A DNA stretch of 64,000 nt from Cryptomeria japonica. Lineage: Eukaryota > Streptophyta > Pinopsida > Cupressales > Cupressaceae. This document shows positions 25,850 through 38,682 of the stretch, piece by piece. The notes under the pieces are model-generated. The model worked only from the letters and a program-made list of their open reading frames with translations, was not told where the DNA came from and did not search any database. Both the position numbers and the translations under genes were made by a program. Numbering within the stretch: position 1 is the stretch's first letter; the number at the start of each line of letters is the position of its first letter. Location: contig NC_081410.1 of assembly GCF_030272615.1 (NCBI RefSeq), forward strand, positions 286,811,957 to 286,875,956, written 5' to 3'.

Positions 25850-27527
25850 TCAAAGGTAGCCTTTGATAAGGGCTTAGTAAAGATATCAGCTAACTGATCT
25901 TTACTCTTCACATATTTCATCTTCACCTCCTTTTCTTGATCTCTTTACCTAAGGAAGTGATACTTCAATTCAATGTGCTTGGTTCTGGAATGAAGAAATT
26001 GATTCTTAGAAATGTTTATTGCACTTGTATTATCACAATAGATAGTCGCTAGTTCTGACATATCTATCTTGAATCCTTCTAGCACATGTCTCATCCATAT
26101 TGTCTGTGTGCAATTGATGGATGTAGCTACATACTCTGCTTTAGCTATAGATTGAGAAACAAAAGTTTGTTTCTTGCTTGTCCATGCCACTAATCTTCCT
26201 CCAAGTAAAAAATCTCCACAGGTTGTGCTTTTCTGATCATCCACATTACCTGTGAATCAGCATCAAACATCCAAAGTAAAATATCCTTTATAGGGATACC
26301 ATAAACCATAGTCTACTGTACCTTTGAGATACCAAAAAATTCTCTTCACGGCCACTATGTGACTCTCTTTGAGCTCTTTTTGAAATCTAGCCACTAATCT
26401 AACAACATGAGCAATATCCAGTCTACTATGAACAACATAGTGTAGCTTGCCAATCATAGATTTGTACTCTTTTTCACTAAAAACAGGGGAATCATCTTCC
26501 TTTGAAAACTTGCAACCTACCACCATTGGTGTTCCTATCGATTTGTAGTCTTCCATGCCGAAAGTCTTCAACACCTCTTTGATATACTTGGTCTAAAAAT
26601 AAAGATACCACCATCCAGTTTTTGAACTTGTAAGATAATAAAGAACTTAATTTCACTGATTAGAGACATTTCAAATTCCTTTTTCATTATATCAACAAAG
26701 TCCATACACATATCATCATTTCCACCAAAACTTATGTCATCAACAAATGCTTCTTCTATCAGCATCTTGTCTCCATCAATCTTCAAATAAATGTTGATGT
26801 CCTCATTGGTATGTTGGAATCCAATTTTGATCAAATGTGCATGTAATCTCTCCTACCATGCTCTCAGTGTTTGCTTTAGACCATATAGTGCTTTGTGCAA
26901 TTTACACACTGTGTCTTTATCATCGATCAAGGAAAATCCATGTGGTTGTTCAATGTATACTTCTTCTTCTGGAATCCCATTTAGAAAGGTTGACTTGAGA
27001 TCCATTTGGTAAAATTTGAATCCCTTATATGCAGCAAATACCAACAACATTTTTACTCCTTCTAATCTAGCAACAAGTGCAAATGTTTCACCATAATCCT
27101 CACCTTCCACTTGAGCATACCCTTTGCACACTAACCTTGCCTTGTTTCTTACAATCTTTCCTTCTTCATCCAATTTTTTCCTAAAGACCCATTTTGTTCC
27201 AATTACATTCTTATCCTCTAGTCTAGGAACAAGTGATCATGTCTGATTCTTCTCAATTTGAACTAATTCTTCATTCATTGCATTCACCCAATCATCATCC
27301 TTTAGTTCTTCCTTAACAGTCTTGGGTTCAATTGTAGATATCAAACATGAGCTCTCTCGAATCTTTCTCCTAGTTTTGACACCTACATTCTTATCACCAA
27401 TTATCTGCTCTTTTCAATGATTCAATCTGACATATCTAGGTATTGCTTGTGTCAGTTCTACATCTTCTTCATCAGGTTCTTCATCGTCTTCCTCACGGTC
27501 ATCACTAACCAGTTGAGCATCCAATTC
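25850..27527 (-). pseudogene. N1 reverse transcriptase and RNase H (broken)
   Basis: RT lies at 27173-26568: YQMDLKSTFLNG, LYGLKQTLRAW and, in the next frame, IEEAFVDDISFGG with the catalytic pair of Asp. 26574-26263 carries SIGTPMVVGCKFSKEDD and the connection to RNase H. RNase H is 26244-25945 (STTCGDFLLGGRLVAW, YCDNTSAINISKNQ, KHIELKYHFLR). Multiple frame changes. The upstream end at 27527 is where N2 was inserted. Confidence 0.88.
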
Positions 27528-27532
27528 TACAT

Positions 27533-29020
27533 TGATAACTCAATGATGAACGGTGAGTACCAAACCGGTACTAAGGGGGGGGGGGGGGTGAATCAGTACA
27601 GGCACAAAACAAAAACTTCTCTTGAACCAGTTTGATTGCAAACTGTAAACTACTGGCAATCTCTAACACCGGTCCAAACCAGACTACTACCGGTTAAACA
27701 CAGTGCAACTGTGAAAGACATGAACCGGTCAATCTTCTTATCTTTCCACACAACCTACTCCCTCATTTCCACTTTGTCCTTATGCATAAATAGATAATCC
27801 ATCATCAGAAATATAATAACTTGCTAGATCAACATGATTCACCGCTTGACAGAAAACAACAAAGCATCACATGAAAAAGACATCACATATGACACACATA
27901 TTTTTCACGTGGAAACCCGACTGGGAAAAACCACAGGTGGGATGAATACCCACAAGTTGTTTTTGAACTCTTTAGAAGTCCGCTCTGTTAGGAGCCTATT
28001 CTGGTTAAAGACTATTACAATAGGTTCTGTTAGGAACTGATCCTGTTAGGGATCACCCGGTTAACGGATGGCTAGAATACCTGGTTAAGGGTTAAACCCT
28101 GTTAGAGGTTACCTTGTTAGAGGATTTTATGAACTCAATGGCTTTGAGTCACCCTGTTAAAGGATTTATAGCAAGCTGGTTAAAGCTACCCAGTTAAGGG
28201 ATTTTCCAACTGTTGAAGTAGTTAAAGATCAACAGGTATTACAATGATCTGGTAATAGCACTCAATGTCAATGTAGATCCGCTTTAGTTCCTTCCTTCTG
28301 CACACACACTAGGCAGGTATCAATCCTCTTATCTAGTCTAGCAAGAATCACATATCTCTAGACTTAGATACACACACAACATTTGCCAACAAACTCAACA
28401 TGAAACATAACATCGACTTTATAGAACACAGATAGGTCGGCAACATAAACCCTAAACCCTAAACACTAAGGTTAATCAATTTGATCAGTTCAATCCTGGC
28501 CATTAAGTACTTTGCATTTGAATATAATGGTCTTGAACAGATCTCAAGGCATTCTCCATCATTCATTCTTCACTGCTTCATGGAGGCGATAACCCATCAC
28601 GTGTTCTCCACCATTTGCAAAGACTTCACACATTCTCGAGGTAGATAGGATCAATCTCCTTCATGCAAGATCCTTAATGTGCACGAGACTGACGTGGCAA
28701 CACGATCTAATCTCTATTACAATGCTAAGTCATCACACAATGTCATCGGGCTCGGAATACTTCAACCAGAAACCCTGAAGCTAAGACTACCAACCGGTAG
28801 TCCTACCACATTCCATGTACCGGTTCTTGTTTCGACATACCGATTCCGGTTCACAACATCATACCAGTTCACTTATTGCATATATACTGGTTTACACCAC
28901 CATACCGGTTCTTTTTGCCAGTTTCTTAACTTCAATATATCGGTTCACTTCTCAGCATATTAACATCAATGATAACATACAATATCATCATGTCATCATA
29001 CTCTTGCACATATGCCAACA
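27533..29020 (-). repeat. N2 3' LTR
   Basis: Starts TGATAACTCAATGATGAACGG, ends TATGCCAACA. Rich in ACCGGT sites (near 27572, 27688, 27723, 28793, 28818, 28902). Has a G tract of about 14 where the partner LTR has 8. Contains CCCTAAACCCTAAACAC at about 28449-28465. Confidence 0.93.
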
Positions 29021-29262
29021 ATCTCCCCCTTTGGCATTGATGGCAATATACAAAGATATCACTCAGCATCACATCTTTTCCCTATTGTTGCAGATATCTT
29101 CCCTGCTTCACATCTTCTCCCCCTTTGACAACAATTCCAAAGTGGAGGCACAAGCTTCCCTATTCCACTATGTTGCTTCACCTAAGGATTAGCATCCTTC
29201 AACACATCAATCCTAAAAAAGATTAGACACTGCAATACCTGACTGATGTGGAGCACATACTT

Positions 29263-31400
29263 TTAGTTCACCTCTTGAAGGGGCAGCACCTCTAATTCAC
29301 CTCTCAAATAGGTAAATGAAGCCTTTGGTAGAGGCTTGGTGAATATGTCTGCTAACTGCTCCTTACTAGAAACATGTTCCAATACAACCTCTTTGTTCTG
29401 AACATTTTCCCTTAAGAAATGATACTTGAGTTCAAAGTGCTTGGTTCTAGCATGTAAAACTGGATTCTTGGAAATGTTAATTGCACTTGTATTGTCACAG
29501 AATATACTTACTAGTTTAGATACAGGAACTTTGAAGCCATTCAATACATGCTTCATCCAAATAGTTTGAGTACAGTTCATCAAAGCTGCAATATACTCCA
29601 CTTCTACTGTAGACTGAGAGATACAACTTTGCTTTTTACTCATCCATGAGACTAGTCTACCACGGAGAAAGAATGCACCACCAGTTGTGCTCTTCCGGTC
29701 ATCTACATTACCAGCCCAATCAGCATCTGTGAACACTTTCAGGTTGAACTCATTATTGTATGGATACCATAACCCATAGTCAATAGTTCCCTTTAGATAT
29801 CTAAGAATCCGCTTGACTACTACCAAGTGGGATTCTCTTGGGCTTTGCTAAAACCGAGCAGTAATACCCACTGCATGTGCAATGTCTGATCTGCTATGCA
29901 CTACATAATGCAACTTACCAATCATTGATCGATATTCCTTCTCATTTACCAGTGCCGAGTCATCTTCTTTTGATAGTTTACAACCGGTCACCATTGGTGT
30001 ACTAACCGGTTTATTATCTTCCATGCCAAAGGTCTTCAACACCTCTTTGACATACTTGGACTGAGTAATAAAGATTCCATCTTTCATTTGTTTAATCTGC
30101 AATCCAATGAAGAACTTAATCTCCCCTATGAGTGACATCTCAAATTCCTTCTTCATCTCATCAACAAAATCATGACTCATCTTGTCATCTCCTCCAAAGA
30201 TGATGTCATCAACAAATACTTCACAGATCAAAATCTGATCTCCTTCTGATTTCAAGTAGATATTGCTATCTTCACAAGATGGGAGTGCAAGCATTCATAC
30301 CATGCTCTAGGTGCCTTCTTTAGTCCATACAAGGCTTTATGTAGCCTACACACCATGTCACTATCTTCTGATAGGGAAAACCCATCTGGTTGCTCTATAT
30401 ACACCTCCTCTTCAAGTATTCCATTTAGGAATGCAGATTTTACATCCATTTGGCATACCTTGAATCCTTTAAAAGTTGCATATGTAAGAAGCATACAAAC
30501 TCCTTCCAATCTGGCTACTGGAGCAAAGGTTTCTCCATAGTCTTCTCCTTCTTCTTGAGCATACCCCTTACACACTAGTCTGGCTCTATTTCTTATCAGT
30601 GTCCCATCTTCATTCAGCTTATTTCTGAAAACCCATTTGGTACCAATGACATTTTTATGCTCCGGTTTGGGTACCAAGGACCATGTACCATTCTTTTCTA
30701 TCTGGTCAAGTTCCTCTTCCATTGCCTTGATCCAATCTTCATCTTTATATGCCTCTTTGAATGATTTAGGCTCAAATTCAGAGATCATACATGAGTTTTC
30801 TCTGACCTTTCTTCTTGTAAGGATTCCTGCATCCTTGTCTCCTATGATTTTCTTTGGATCATGATTGAGTTTGACATACCTAGGTATATTCTTAACAGCT
30901 TCCTCTTTCTTTTCTTCATCATCCTCATCTTCATCAGCATCTACCGATGTAGGAGCATAGTTGCTGGTACTGGGCAAATTTGCAACCGGTTCCCAGAAGG
31001 TTACTATTGGTTCATCTCCTACATGCTCTCTACCAGTTTCCTCAGATTTCTCAGAGTTTTCATCAACCGTAACATTCATTCTTTCAATAATTCTCTGAGT
31101 CCTATTGTTGAAACATTTGAGAGCTTTGCTCTTAGTGGAATACCCTAGGAATATTCCCTCATCACATTTGGCATCAAACTTTCTCTGATGTTCACTCCTC
31201 TTGATGTAACATTTACTACCAAACACTCTAAAGTAGCTTACCACTGGTGTCTTACCAGTCCAGTACTCATAAGGAGTCTTATCCTTTCCTTTCTTAATGA
31301 GTAGCCAGTTCATTGTGTAGACTTCAGTGCTCACTGCTTCTCTCCAAAAGGTGTGAGCAACTTTTCCTTGGATCAGCATAGTTCTAGCCGCTTCAACCAC
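29263..31400 (-). pseudogene. N2 integrase tail, reverse transcriptase and RNase H
   Basis: A 382-codon frame (31400-30252) runs from the integrase tail ([35 protein letters not shown]) into RT ([42 protein letters not shown]). A frameshift near 30280 leads to 30294-29848 with VDDIIFGGDDK, then a further break leads to RNase H at 29826-29263 (VFTDADWAGNVDD, VEVEYIAALMNC, FCDNTSAINISKNP, LADIFTKPLP). Three frame breaks separate it from function; all catalytic motifs remain readable. Confidence 0.92.
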
Positions 31401-31433
31401 AGTCTGGTTGTTCCTCTCTGCTAAGCCATTCTA

Positions 31434-33330
31434 TTATGGAGTCCGAGGGGCCGACAATTGCCTCTTGATGCCATTCTCTTCACAATATTTGTTGAATTCA
31501 TCGGAAGTGAATTCCCCTCCTTGATCAGTTCTAAGGCATTTGATTTTTCTACCGCTTTCCTTTTCTACTAGTGCTCTGAAGGCTTTGAACTTTCCAAAGG
31601 CTTCAGACTTGTCCTTCAAGAATGTGACCCACATCATTCTTGAGCAATCATCTGTAAGAATCATAAAATACCTATCTCCCTGCACACTCCTAGTCTTCAT
31701 AGGACCACACAAATCAGTATGCACAAGATCAAGTAAATTGTCAGCAGTGAAAAATTTACCTTTGAAGGTTGAGGAAGACATTTTCCCTAGTTGACACTCT
31801 CTGCACAAAGGATTTTCTGGTTTGCTCAACAAAGGTAATCCTCTAACTGCCTTGGTCTTATTGGCCTTCACAATGTTATCAAAGTTTACATGGAAGAGTC
31901 TTCTATGCCATATCCAACTATCATAAAACTTAGCCTTAAGACATGTACTTATATTTACACTCAGTAGAAATAAGTTAACTTTGGTCTACATATCGGTGGC
32001 CATCAGTTCACCATTCTTTCCTTTGATTTTGCAGACTCCATTTTTGAATTCCAAAGTGAGTCCACCATCATTCAACTGGGCAACACTCAATAGATTGTGT
32101 CTAAGACCTTCCACCAAATACACATTGTCAGCACTGCTCTTTCCATTTAGAGAGATGGACCCTCTGCCTTTGACCATACATGGTGCATCATTACCAAAAT
32201 GAACCACACCACCATCATACTCTTCCAGGGATATAAACTTGCTTCGGTCACCAGTCATATGGTGAGAGCAACCACTATCAATAATCCATTCATTGGAATT
32301 ATCAAATCAAGAGACAAGAGCCTTCTTGTCTAGCACATCCTCCTTGACTGCAACAAACACAATATCTTCATTTTCTTCATCTTCTAATTCCTCATCTGTG
32401 ACACCTTCATCAACTGCTACAAAATAGTTTCTCTGGTTTCCTCCTTTGAATTTCTTGAACCTTTCCAGTTTGTCCTTGCTATCACCATTAGGACAGTTTA
32501 TAGTGATGTGTCCTATCCGGTTACAAGAGAAGCATTTCAAAGGAAGCTTACCTTTGTATTTGTCGGTTCCCTTAGGAAGTCTCTTGGCAAGAAGAGCTTC
32601 AAATTCCATCAGAATCTGCTCATCATCCATTTCTCTGCTTTGTCTTGGTTCACCACTGGTGCTTGATTCTTTTCCTTTTCTAGATGGTGCAACAAATGCT
32701 CTAAAAGCTGATTCAATCTTCTGAACACTGCCATCAAAACTATTTAGCTCATAGGCTTTTAATTTTGCAATGATGGAGTCTAGGGATACCTTAGTCTTGT
32801 CTATTGATCTCAACTCCTAAATAGAAGCAACCCTTATTACATAGACCGGTAATAGGGATCTCAAAACTTTGCTAACAATAGTGGAATCTTTCATTTTACC
32901 ACCTGGACTCTTGATATCTCCAACAACGGTTTTGATCCATATTCCATATTGTTGAATGGTCTCACCTTCAACCATCCACATGTCTTCAAAATTCCCTCTA
33001 AGGCTTTCTTCTTTAGCTTGTTTTACATGTTCATCACCTCCATAGATATTCTCAAGAGTATCCCATACTTCTTTGGGATTGTCTTTATCCTAGACATAAA
33101 TAAACTTAATGTCAGATAAGCTACTGATTAGGGCTTCCATGACTTGCCCATTCTCCTGAATCTCTCTCTTTTGGTCATCGGTGAGAGTATTGGTAGGGAT
33201 AACATAAACATTCTCAACATAGCTCCAATGTTGAGCACCCATGCTTCTGATGTATATCTTCATTTTGTCCTTCCATATTTTAAATTAAAGTTATCTCTCT
33301 TGAACTTTGAACCTTCCCTCTTCATCATTA
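31434..33330 (-). pseudogene. N2 gag, protease, GAG-pre-integrase and integrase core
   Basis: Gag starts near 33330 (MMKREGSKFKRDN) with an early frameshift near 33290. 32813-32307 contains the knuckle CFSCNRIGHITINC (about 32540-32500). Protease keeps WIIDSGCSHHMTGD (about 32290-32250). GAG-pre-integrase is degraded around 31990-31870 (WHRRLFHVNFDN). The integrase core is 31871-31434 with CRECQLGKM, VHTDLCGPM, LTDDCSRMMWV and DQGGEFTSDEF, so the DDE residues are all visible. Two stops near 31437 separate it from the integrase tail. Confidence 0.9.
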
Positions 33331-33385
33331 CAATAGGATCTTTCCCTCAAGCAGTTAAGCTTACAACACAGAGGACCTAGAGGAT

Positions 33386-33399
33386 GCTCTGATACCAAT
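33386..33399 (-). other. N2 primer-binding site
   Basis: The plus strand reads GCTCTGATACCAAT directly left of the LTR start TGATAACTC at 33400; complementary to initiator tRNA-Met. Confidence 0.88.
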
Positions 33400-34882
33400 T
33401 GATAACTCAATGATGAACAGTGAGTACCAAACCGGTACTGAGGGGGGGGGTGAATCAACACTAGCACAAAACAAAAACTTCTCCTGAATTGGTTTGATTG
33501 CAAACTGTAAACTACTGGCAATCTCTAACACTGGTTCAAACAAGACTACTACCGGTTAAACACAGTGTAACTATGAAAGACATCAACTGGTCAATCTTCT
33601 TGTCTTTCCACACAACCTACTCCCTCATTTCCACTTTGTCCTTATGCATATACAGATAATCTATCATCAGAAATATAATAACTTGCTAGATCAACATGAT
33701 TCACTGCTTGACAGAAAACAACAAAGCATCACATGAAAAAAAAATCACATATGACACACATATTTTTCACGTGGAAACCTGATTGGGAAAAACCACAGGT
33801 GGGATGAATATCCACAAGTTGTTTTTGAACTCTTTAGAAGTCTGCTCTGTTAGGAGCCTAGTCCAGTTAAAGACTGTTACAACAAGTTATGTTAGGAACT
33901 GATCCTGTTAGGGATCACCTAGTTAAGGGATGGCTAGAATACCCAGTTAAGGGTTAAACCCTGTTAGAGGTTACCTTGTTAGAGGATTTTATGAACTCAA
34001 TGGCTTTGAGTCACCCTATTAAAGGATTTACAGCAAGCTGGTTAAAGCTACCCGGTTAAGAGTTTTTCCAACTGTTGAAGTAGTTAAATATCAATAGGTA
34101 TTACAATGATCTGGTAATAGCACTCAATGTCAATGCAGATCCACTTTAGTTCCTTCCTTTTGCACACACACTAGGCAGGTATCAATCCTCTTATCTGGTC
34201 TGGCAAGAATCACGTATCTCTGCACTTAGATACACACACAACATTTGCCAACAAACTCAACATGAAACATAACATCAACCTTATAGAACACAGATAGGTC
34301 GGTAGCGTCAACCCTAAACCCTAAACACTTAGGTTAAGCAATTTGATCGGTTCAATCCTGACCATTGAGTACTTTGCATTTGAATACAATGGTCTTGAAT
34401 AGATCTTAAGGCATTCTCCATCGTCCGTTCTTCACCACTTCATGGAGGTGATAACCCATCACGCGTTCTCCACCATTTTCAAAGACTTCGTACATTCTCG
34501 AGGTAGATAGGATCAATCTCCTTCATGCAAGATCCTTCACATGCACGAGACTAACATGGCAACATGATCTGTTCTCCATTATAATGCTAACTCATCACAC
34601 AATATCATTGGGTTTGGAATACTTCAACTGGAAACCCTGAAGCTAAGACTACCAACTGGTAGTCCTACCACATTCCATGTACCAGTTCTCGTTCCGACAT
34701 ACCGGTTCTAGTTCACAACATCATACCAGTTCACTTATTGCCCATATACCGGTTTACACCACCATACCGGTTCTTTTTCCCAGTTGCGTAACTTCAATAT
34801 ACCAGTTCACTTCTCATCATATTGACATCAATGACAACATAAAATATCATCATGTCATCATACTCTTGCACATATGCCAACA
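33400..34882 (-). repeat. N2 5' LTR
   Basis: Pairs with 27533-29020. Ends CATATGCCAACA next to the TACAT duplication. Several ACCGGT sites of the partner read ACTGGT or ACCAGT here. Carries CCCTAAACCCTAAACAC near 34312-34328. Confidence 0.93.
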
Positions 34883-36951
34883 TACATTTGCCAATTCTTC
34901 ATATTTTTTTACCTCTGGTTCAATGATCACAAACTTTTCATCATTATCATTCTTTTCAGGTTCTGATCTGCTTGTACTTTCGGACTTGTCAAATAGATCA
35001 TCAAATTTTACATTAGCACTTTCAACAATTTTCTTAGTTCTCTTATTGTAACATTTATATGCTTTACTCTTAGAAGAGTAACCAAGAAAAATTTCCTCAT
35101 CAGATTTTGCATCAGATTTCTCAACGTAGTTATCTCTCTTAATAAAACATTGACTTTCAAAAAATTTAAAATAACTTACACAAGGATTTTTTCCATACCA
35201 TAGCTCATAAGGTGTCTCTTTGTTACCTCTCTTTACCAGTACCCGGTTTAGAGTGTATGCAGTAGTACTGACCACTTCTCTCCAAAACATTTTGGATACA
35301 TTACCCTGCAATAACATGGTTCTTGCAGCTTCAACTATTGTTTTGTTCATCCTTTTTTATATGCCATTTTGTTGTGGTGTCCTCAGAGCAGACATCTATC
35401 TCTTTATACCCTGTTGATCACAATACTTAACAAATTCATCAAATGTGAATTCACTTCCTCGGTCTGATCTTAAACACTTCAAGTTCTTACCGGTTTCCTT
35501 CTCAACCAGAGATTTAAATGATTTTAATTAATTAAATGCTTCTGATTTCTCTCTCAAAAATGTCACCCACATCATTTTAGAATAGTCATCAGTGAAGATC
35601 ATGAAATACCTATCATCGTAATAACTCTTTGTTCTCATAGGGCCACAAAGATCAGTATGTACCAAATCTAAAACATTCTCAAAAATACAATTCTTTCTCT
35701 TGAAAGAAATAGAGGCCATCTTACTGATTTGACAATCTTTGCATATCACACTATCCGGTTTGACAAGTTGGGGTAATCCTCTTACAACACTTGACTTGTT
35801 TATCTTAACCAAATTATCAAAATTAACATGACAACATATTTTATGCCACAACCAACTGACTTCCATTCTTACAACCAGACAATTATTAATATTACTATTC
35901 AAATGGAATAAGTTGCCTCTAGTTTGCTTCCTGGTAGCAATCAGTTCACCATTACCTCCAAGAATTTTGTAGATCTACTTTTAAAATCAAGCAAATAACC
36001 TTTATCATTGAGCTGACCAACACTTAAAAGATTATGCTTAAGACCATCAACCCAAAATACATCATCATCATTACTCTTCCCATTTAGAGAGATTGAACAT
36101 TTACCTTTCATCATGCAAGGAGAGTTATTTCCAAATCTAACAACACCTCCATCAAATTAATTAAGGGTTATGAACTTACTTTTATCTTCGTTCATGTGGT
36201 GTGAGCAACCACTTTCTATAATCCATTCATCACTATTCTCCATGTGAGATACTAGTGCCTTCTCATCTGACAGTTCCTCATTCACGGCTACAAACACAAT
36301 TTTGTTCATTGTCATCTTCTTCTTCTGACTCCCCATCAGTCACACCTTCATCTACTACAACATAACAATGTTTTTTGCCCTTTCCTTTGAATCTTCTAAA
36401 CTTTTCTTTTTTATCGATGTTAGGATAGTTAGCAACAATATGACCAATTTTACTACAAGAGAAACACTTCAAAGGTAGCTTTCTTTTATACTTACCAGTG
36501 CCTCTTGGAAATCTCTTTGGTAAGAATGCCTCAAGTTCCATCACTTGATCTTCATTGTCTTCATTTCCCCAGTTTGTGCAATATTCTATCCTTCAAGCAT
36601 TCTCATGTCATCGAACTTTCCTCTCAAGCTTTCCTCTTTGGCTCTTTGAACATGCTCATCTCCTCCATAGATTGTCTCTAACTATTCCCAAACCTCACCT
36701 ACAGTTTCCAATCCTTGAACATCAATATATTCTGAATCAAATAAACTACTTACAATAGCTTCTATGACTTGCATGTTATCTTGTTGCTCCCTGAGTTCAT
36801 CCAGTGTCAAGGGAGTAGTGGTAGGAGCAACATATGTTGTTTCAACTTGCTTCCAATATTGTGCACCAAGACCTTTGATGTAGATCTTCCTTTTGTCTTT
36901 CCAGATCTTGTAATTATCCTTGTTGAACTTGGGACCCTCTTTCTTCATCAT
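34883..36951 (-). pseudogene. N1 gag to integrase (broken, gag internally deleted)
   Basis: Gag begins at 36951 (MMKKEGPKFNKDNYKIWK). Near 36590-36550 the frame jumps from the middle of gag (LRGKFDDMRMLEG) almost directly to MMELEAFLPKRFPRGT (36544), so roughly 100-150 residues present in N2 and P are missing. The knuckle CFSCSKIGHIVANYP has lost its last Cys. The protease region (about 36230-36200) and pre-integrase region are degraded. Integrase core 35902-35528 shows SWLWHKICCHVNFD, CKDCQISKM, VHTDLCGPM and FTDDYSKMMWV; 35350-34883 is the integrase tail. Confidence 0.88.
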
Positions 36952-37010
36952 CTTGTCTTCCTCAGAATCTTTTCCTCAAGCGGTTAGCCTTTCTGCACAC
37001 ACAAGACCAA

Positions 37011-37025
37011 GGCTCTGATACCAAT
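37011..37025 (-). other. N1 primer-binding site
   Basis: GGCTCTGATACCAAT on the plus strand, complementary to initiator tRNA-Met, abutting the LTR that starts TGTTAATCC at 37026. Confidence 0.9.
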
Positions 37026-38677
37026 TGTTAATCCTATGAGGATACAGTTAATACTGAGAGGGGCGGTGACTCATTATTAAGACCAATTAAAACTTTAAAC
37101 ACAAAAACAAACTTATCTCAAATCTGAAACCATTTAACAAATAGCTCAACTTCTTTAATTAGATCTGCTTAACACATTAATCAAATCATTTACCACAACT
37201 ATCAATACTTTCACCTCCAAAGAAATCATATAAACTTGATAATTTACCAACCCATCAACCTTGCTAGTCATATCAAAAAATTTCTCAAACAACTCCTTAT
37301 CAATACCGGTAACCTCTGATAAACTTCTGATACAACATTATAATTGGTGTCTCAAAAATAATGCATGAAATGAAACATAAACAAGAACATCACATGAAAA
37401 AAATTCCACACATGAACACCATAATTTTTTGGCGTGGAAACCCAAATAGGTAAAAACCACGGTGGGATTTGGCACCCATAAATATTTGTACTCTTTTGAA
37501 GTATGCCCTGTTAGGAGCTTACAATATGCCCAGTTAGGAGCAAACCCTGTTAGGAGTCACCCAGTTAAGGGATTTGCCTAGCAGTCTGGTTAGGAGCTTG
37601 ATGATCTGTTAGGATCAACCTCATAAGAGGATTTAACACTCTTTTAAGAGATGACCTTTTAGGGGACTTAAATTTTTAAGGCCTGTTAGGATCTACCTGG
37701 TTAAGGGATTTAACATGCTGCAACTGTTAGGGAACAATAGTAAGAAAATGATCTGTTACTTGCACTTCTCTACTTGCTTGATCAGATCCAGTTATACACA
37801 ACACTATACAACTCTCAGGAATATCTCACACTTTGCTTGGATGGCTTAACATATTCTCTAAGACCACCAACACAATAAACATCAACTTTGTCATCCTAAA
37901 TAGCCATCTCAACTAGGTCAGCCACAAAACCCTAATTACATCATTAATTTACAATTCAAATAATAAGAGATCATCATAGATCGTTACACAGATCATTACA
38001 ATAAATTACAATGCAATATATTGATTCGTAACCCATCACAAAAATCCGATCTGTACCAAAGTCAAACCCTCAAAACACTCTACTAATTCTCAATAAATTC
38101 TTCCTTGAATCGCGCCAAAATGACAATTAAATCTTTCACGCGGGTTGTGTCGTGTTACCAACTTCATGTAGACTCATCATCGATCACTGTCATAATAGAA
38201 ATCATTACCGGTTTGATGATTTCTTCACCAGTCTTAAACCCTACTAAAACCTTAGCAAAACTTCAACAGAATTTGAAACACGACTTCTGATAATCTCCAC
38301 AAGTTCTAGTTCCGATCATATACACCTTTCTATGATACAAGTTCACCATCCAAACCACAAATCACCAATCATTGCCAATCATCAGATCTAGTCAAAACAT
38401 CTATGCTTTACCAGTCAAAGTCCTATTTCACAGACTTTAGTTCCCTATCAGTAAACCTTGTCTTCTAGTAAACTAAATCACTAAGATGACAAAATAAAAC
38501 ATCAGGAACATTAGTTGACATCAGTTGCCATCAATGACAACACAAATAATTGATCATGTCATCTATTCATAGAATCTCAATCTCTTCATCACAAATAGAC
38601 TTCTATCCTTTACCGATGCAATTATCAGTCTTCAACTGCATCACCTGCATCTACATCAGTTATGCCAAATGTCAACA
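37026..38677 (-). repeat. N1 5' LTR
   Basis: Pairs with 23680-25369. The plus-strand right end is TATGCCAAATGTCAACA. Telo-box-like AAAACCCTAATTACATCA near 37926-37943. Confidence 0.9.
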
Positions 38678-38682
38678 CATTC

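Larger units (their letters stand above)
27533..34882 (-). mobile_element. Ty1/copia element N2, innermost of the nest
   Basis: 7.35 kb, perfect target duplication TACAT (27528-27532 and 34883-34887). LTRs 27533-29020 (3') and 33400-34882 (5'), primer-binding site 33386-33399, purine tract 29021-29033. It interrupts N1 between the integrase tail and RT. In the first roughly 200 aligned LTR bases I count about 17 differences, mostly transitions. It has the longest surviving pol frame in the window. Confidence 0.95.
23680..38677 (-). mobile_element. Ty1/copia element N1, nested in C and carrying N2
   Basis: LTRs are about 23680-25369 (3') and 37026-38677 (5'). The primer-binding site is 37011-37025 and the purine tract 25370-25382. 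CATTC occurs at 23672-23676 and 38678-38682; the left copy is separated from the LTR by three bases, so the duplication is slightly imperfect. Removing N1 with one CATTC keeps the C reading frame open. N1 is itself split by N2 at 27533-34882. Confidence 0.88.

Noticed and set aside
28449-28465. Telomere or interstitial telomere tract
   Set aside because: Only two repeats and present at the same place in both N2 LTRs, so it is an LTR motif.
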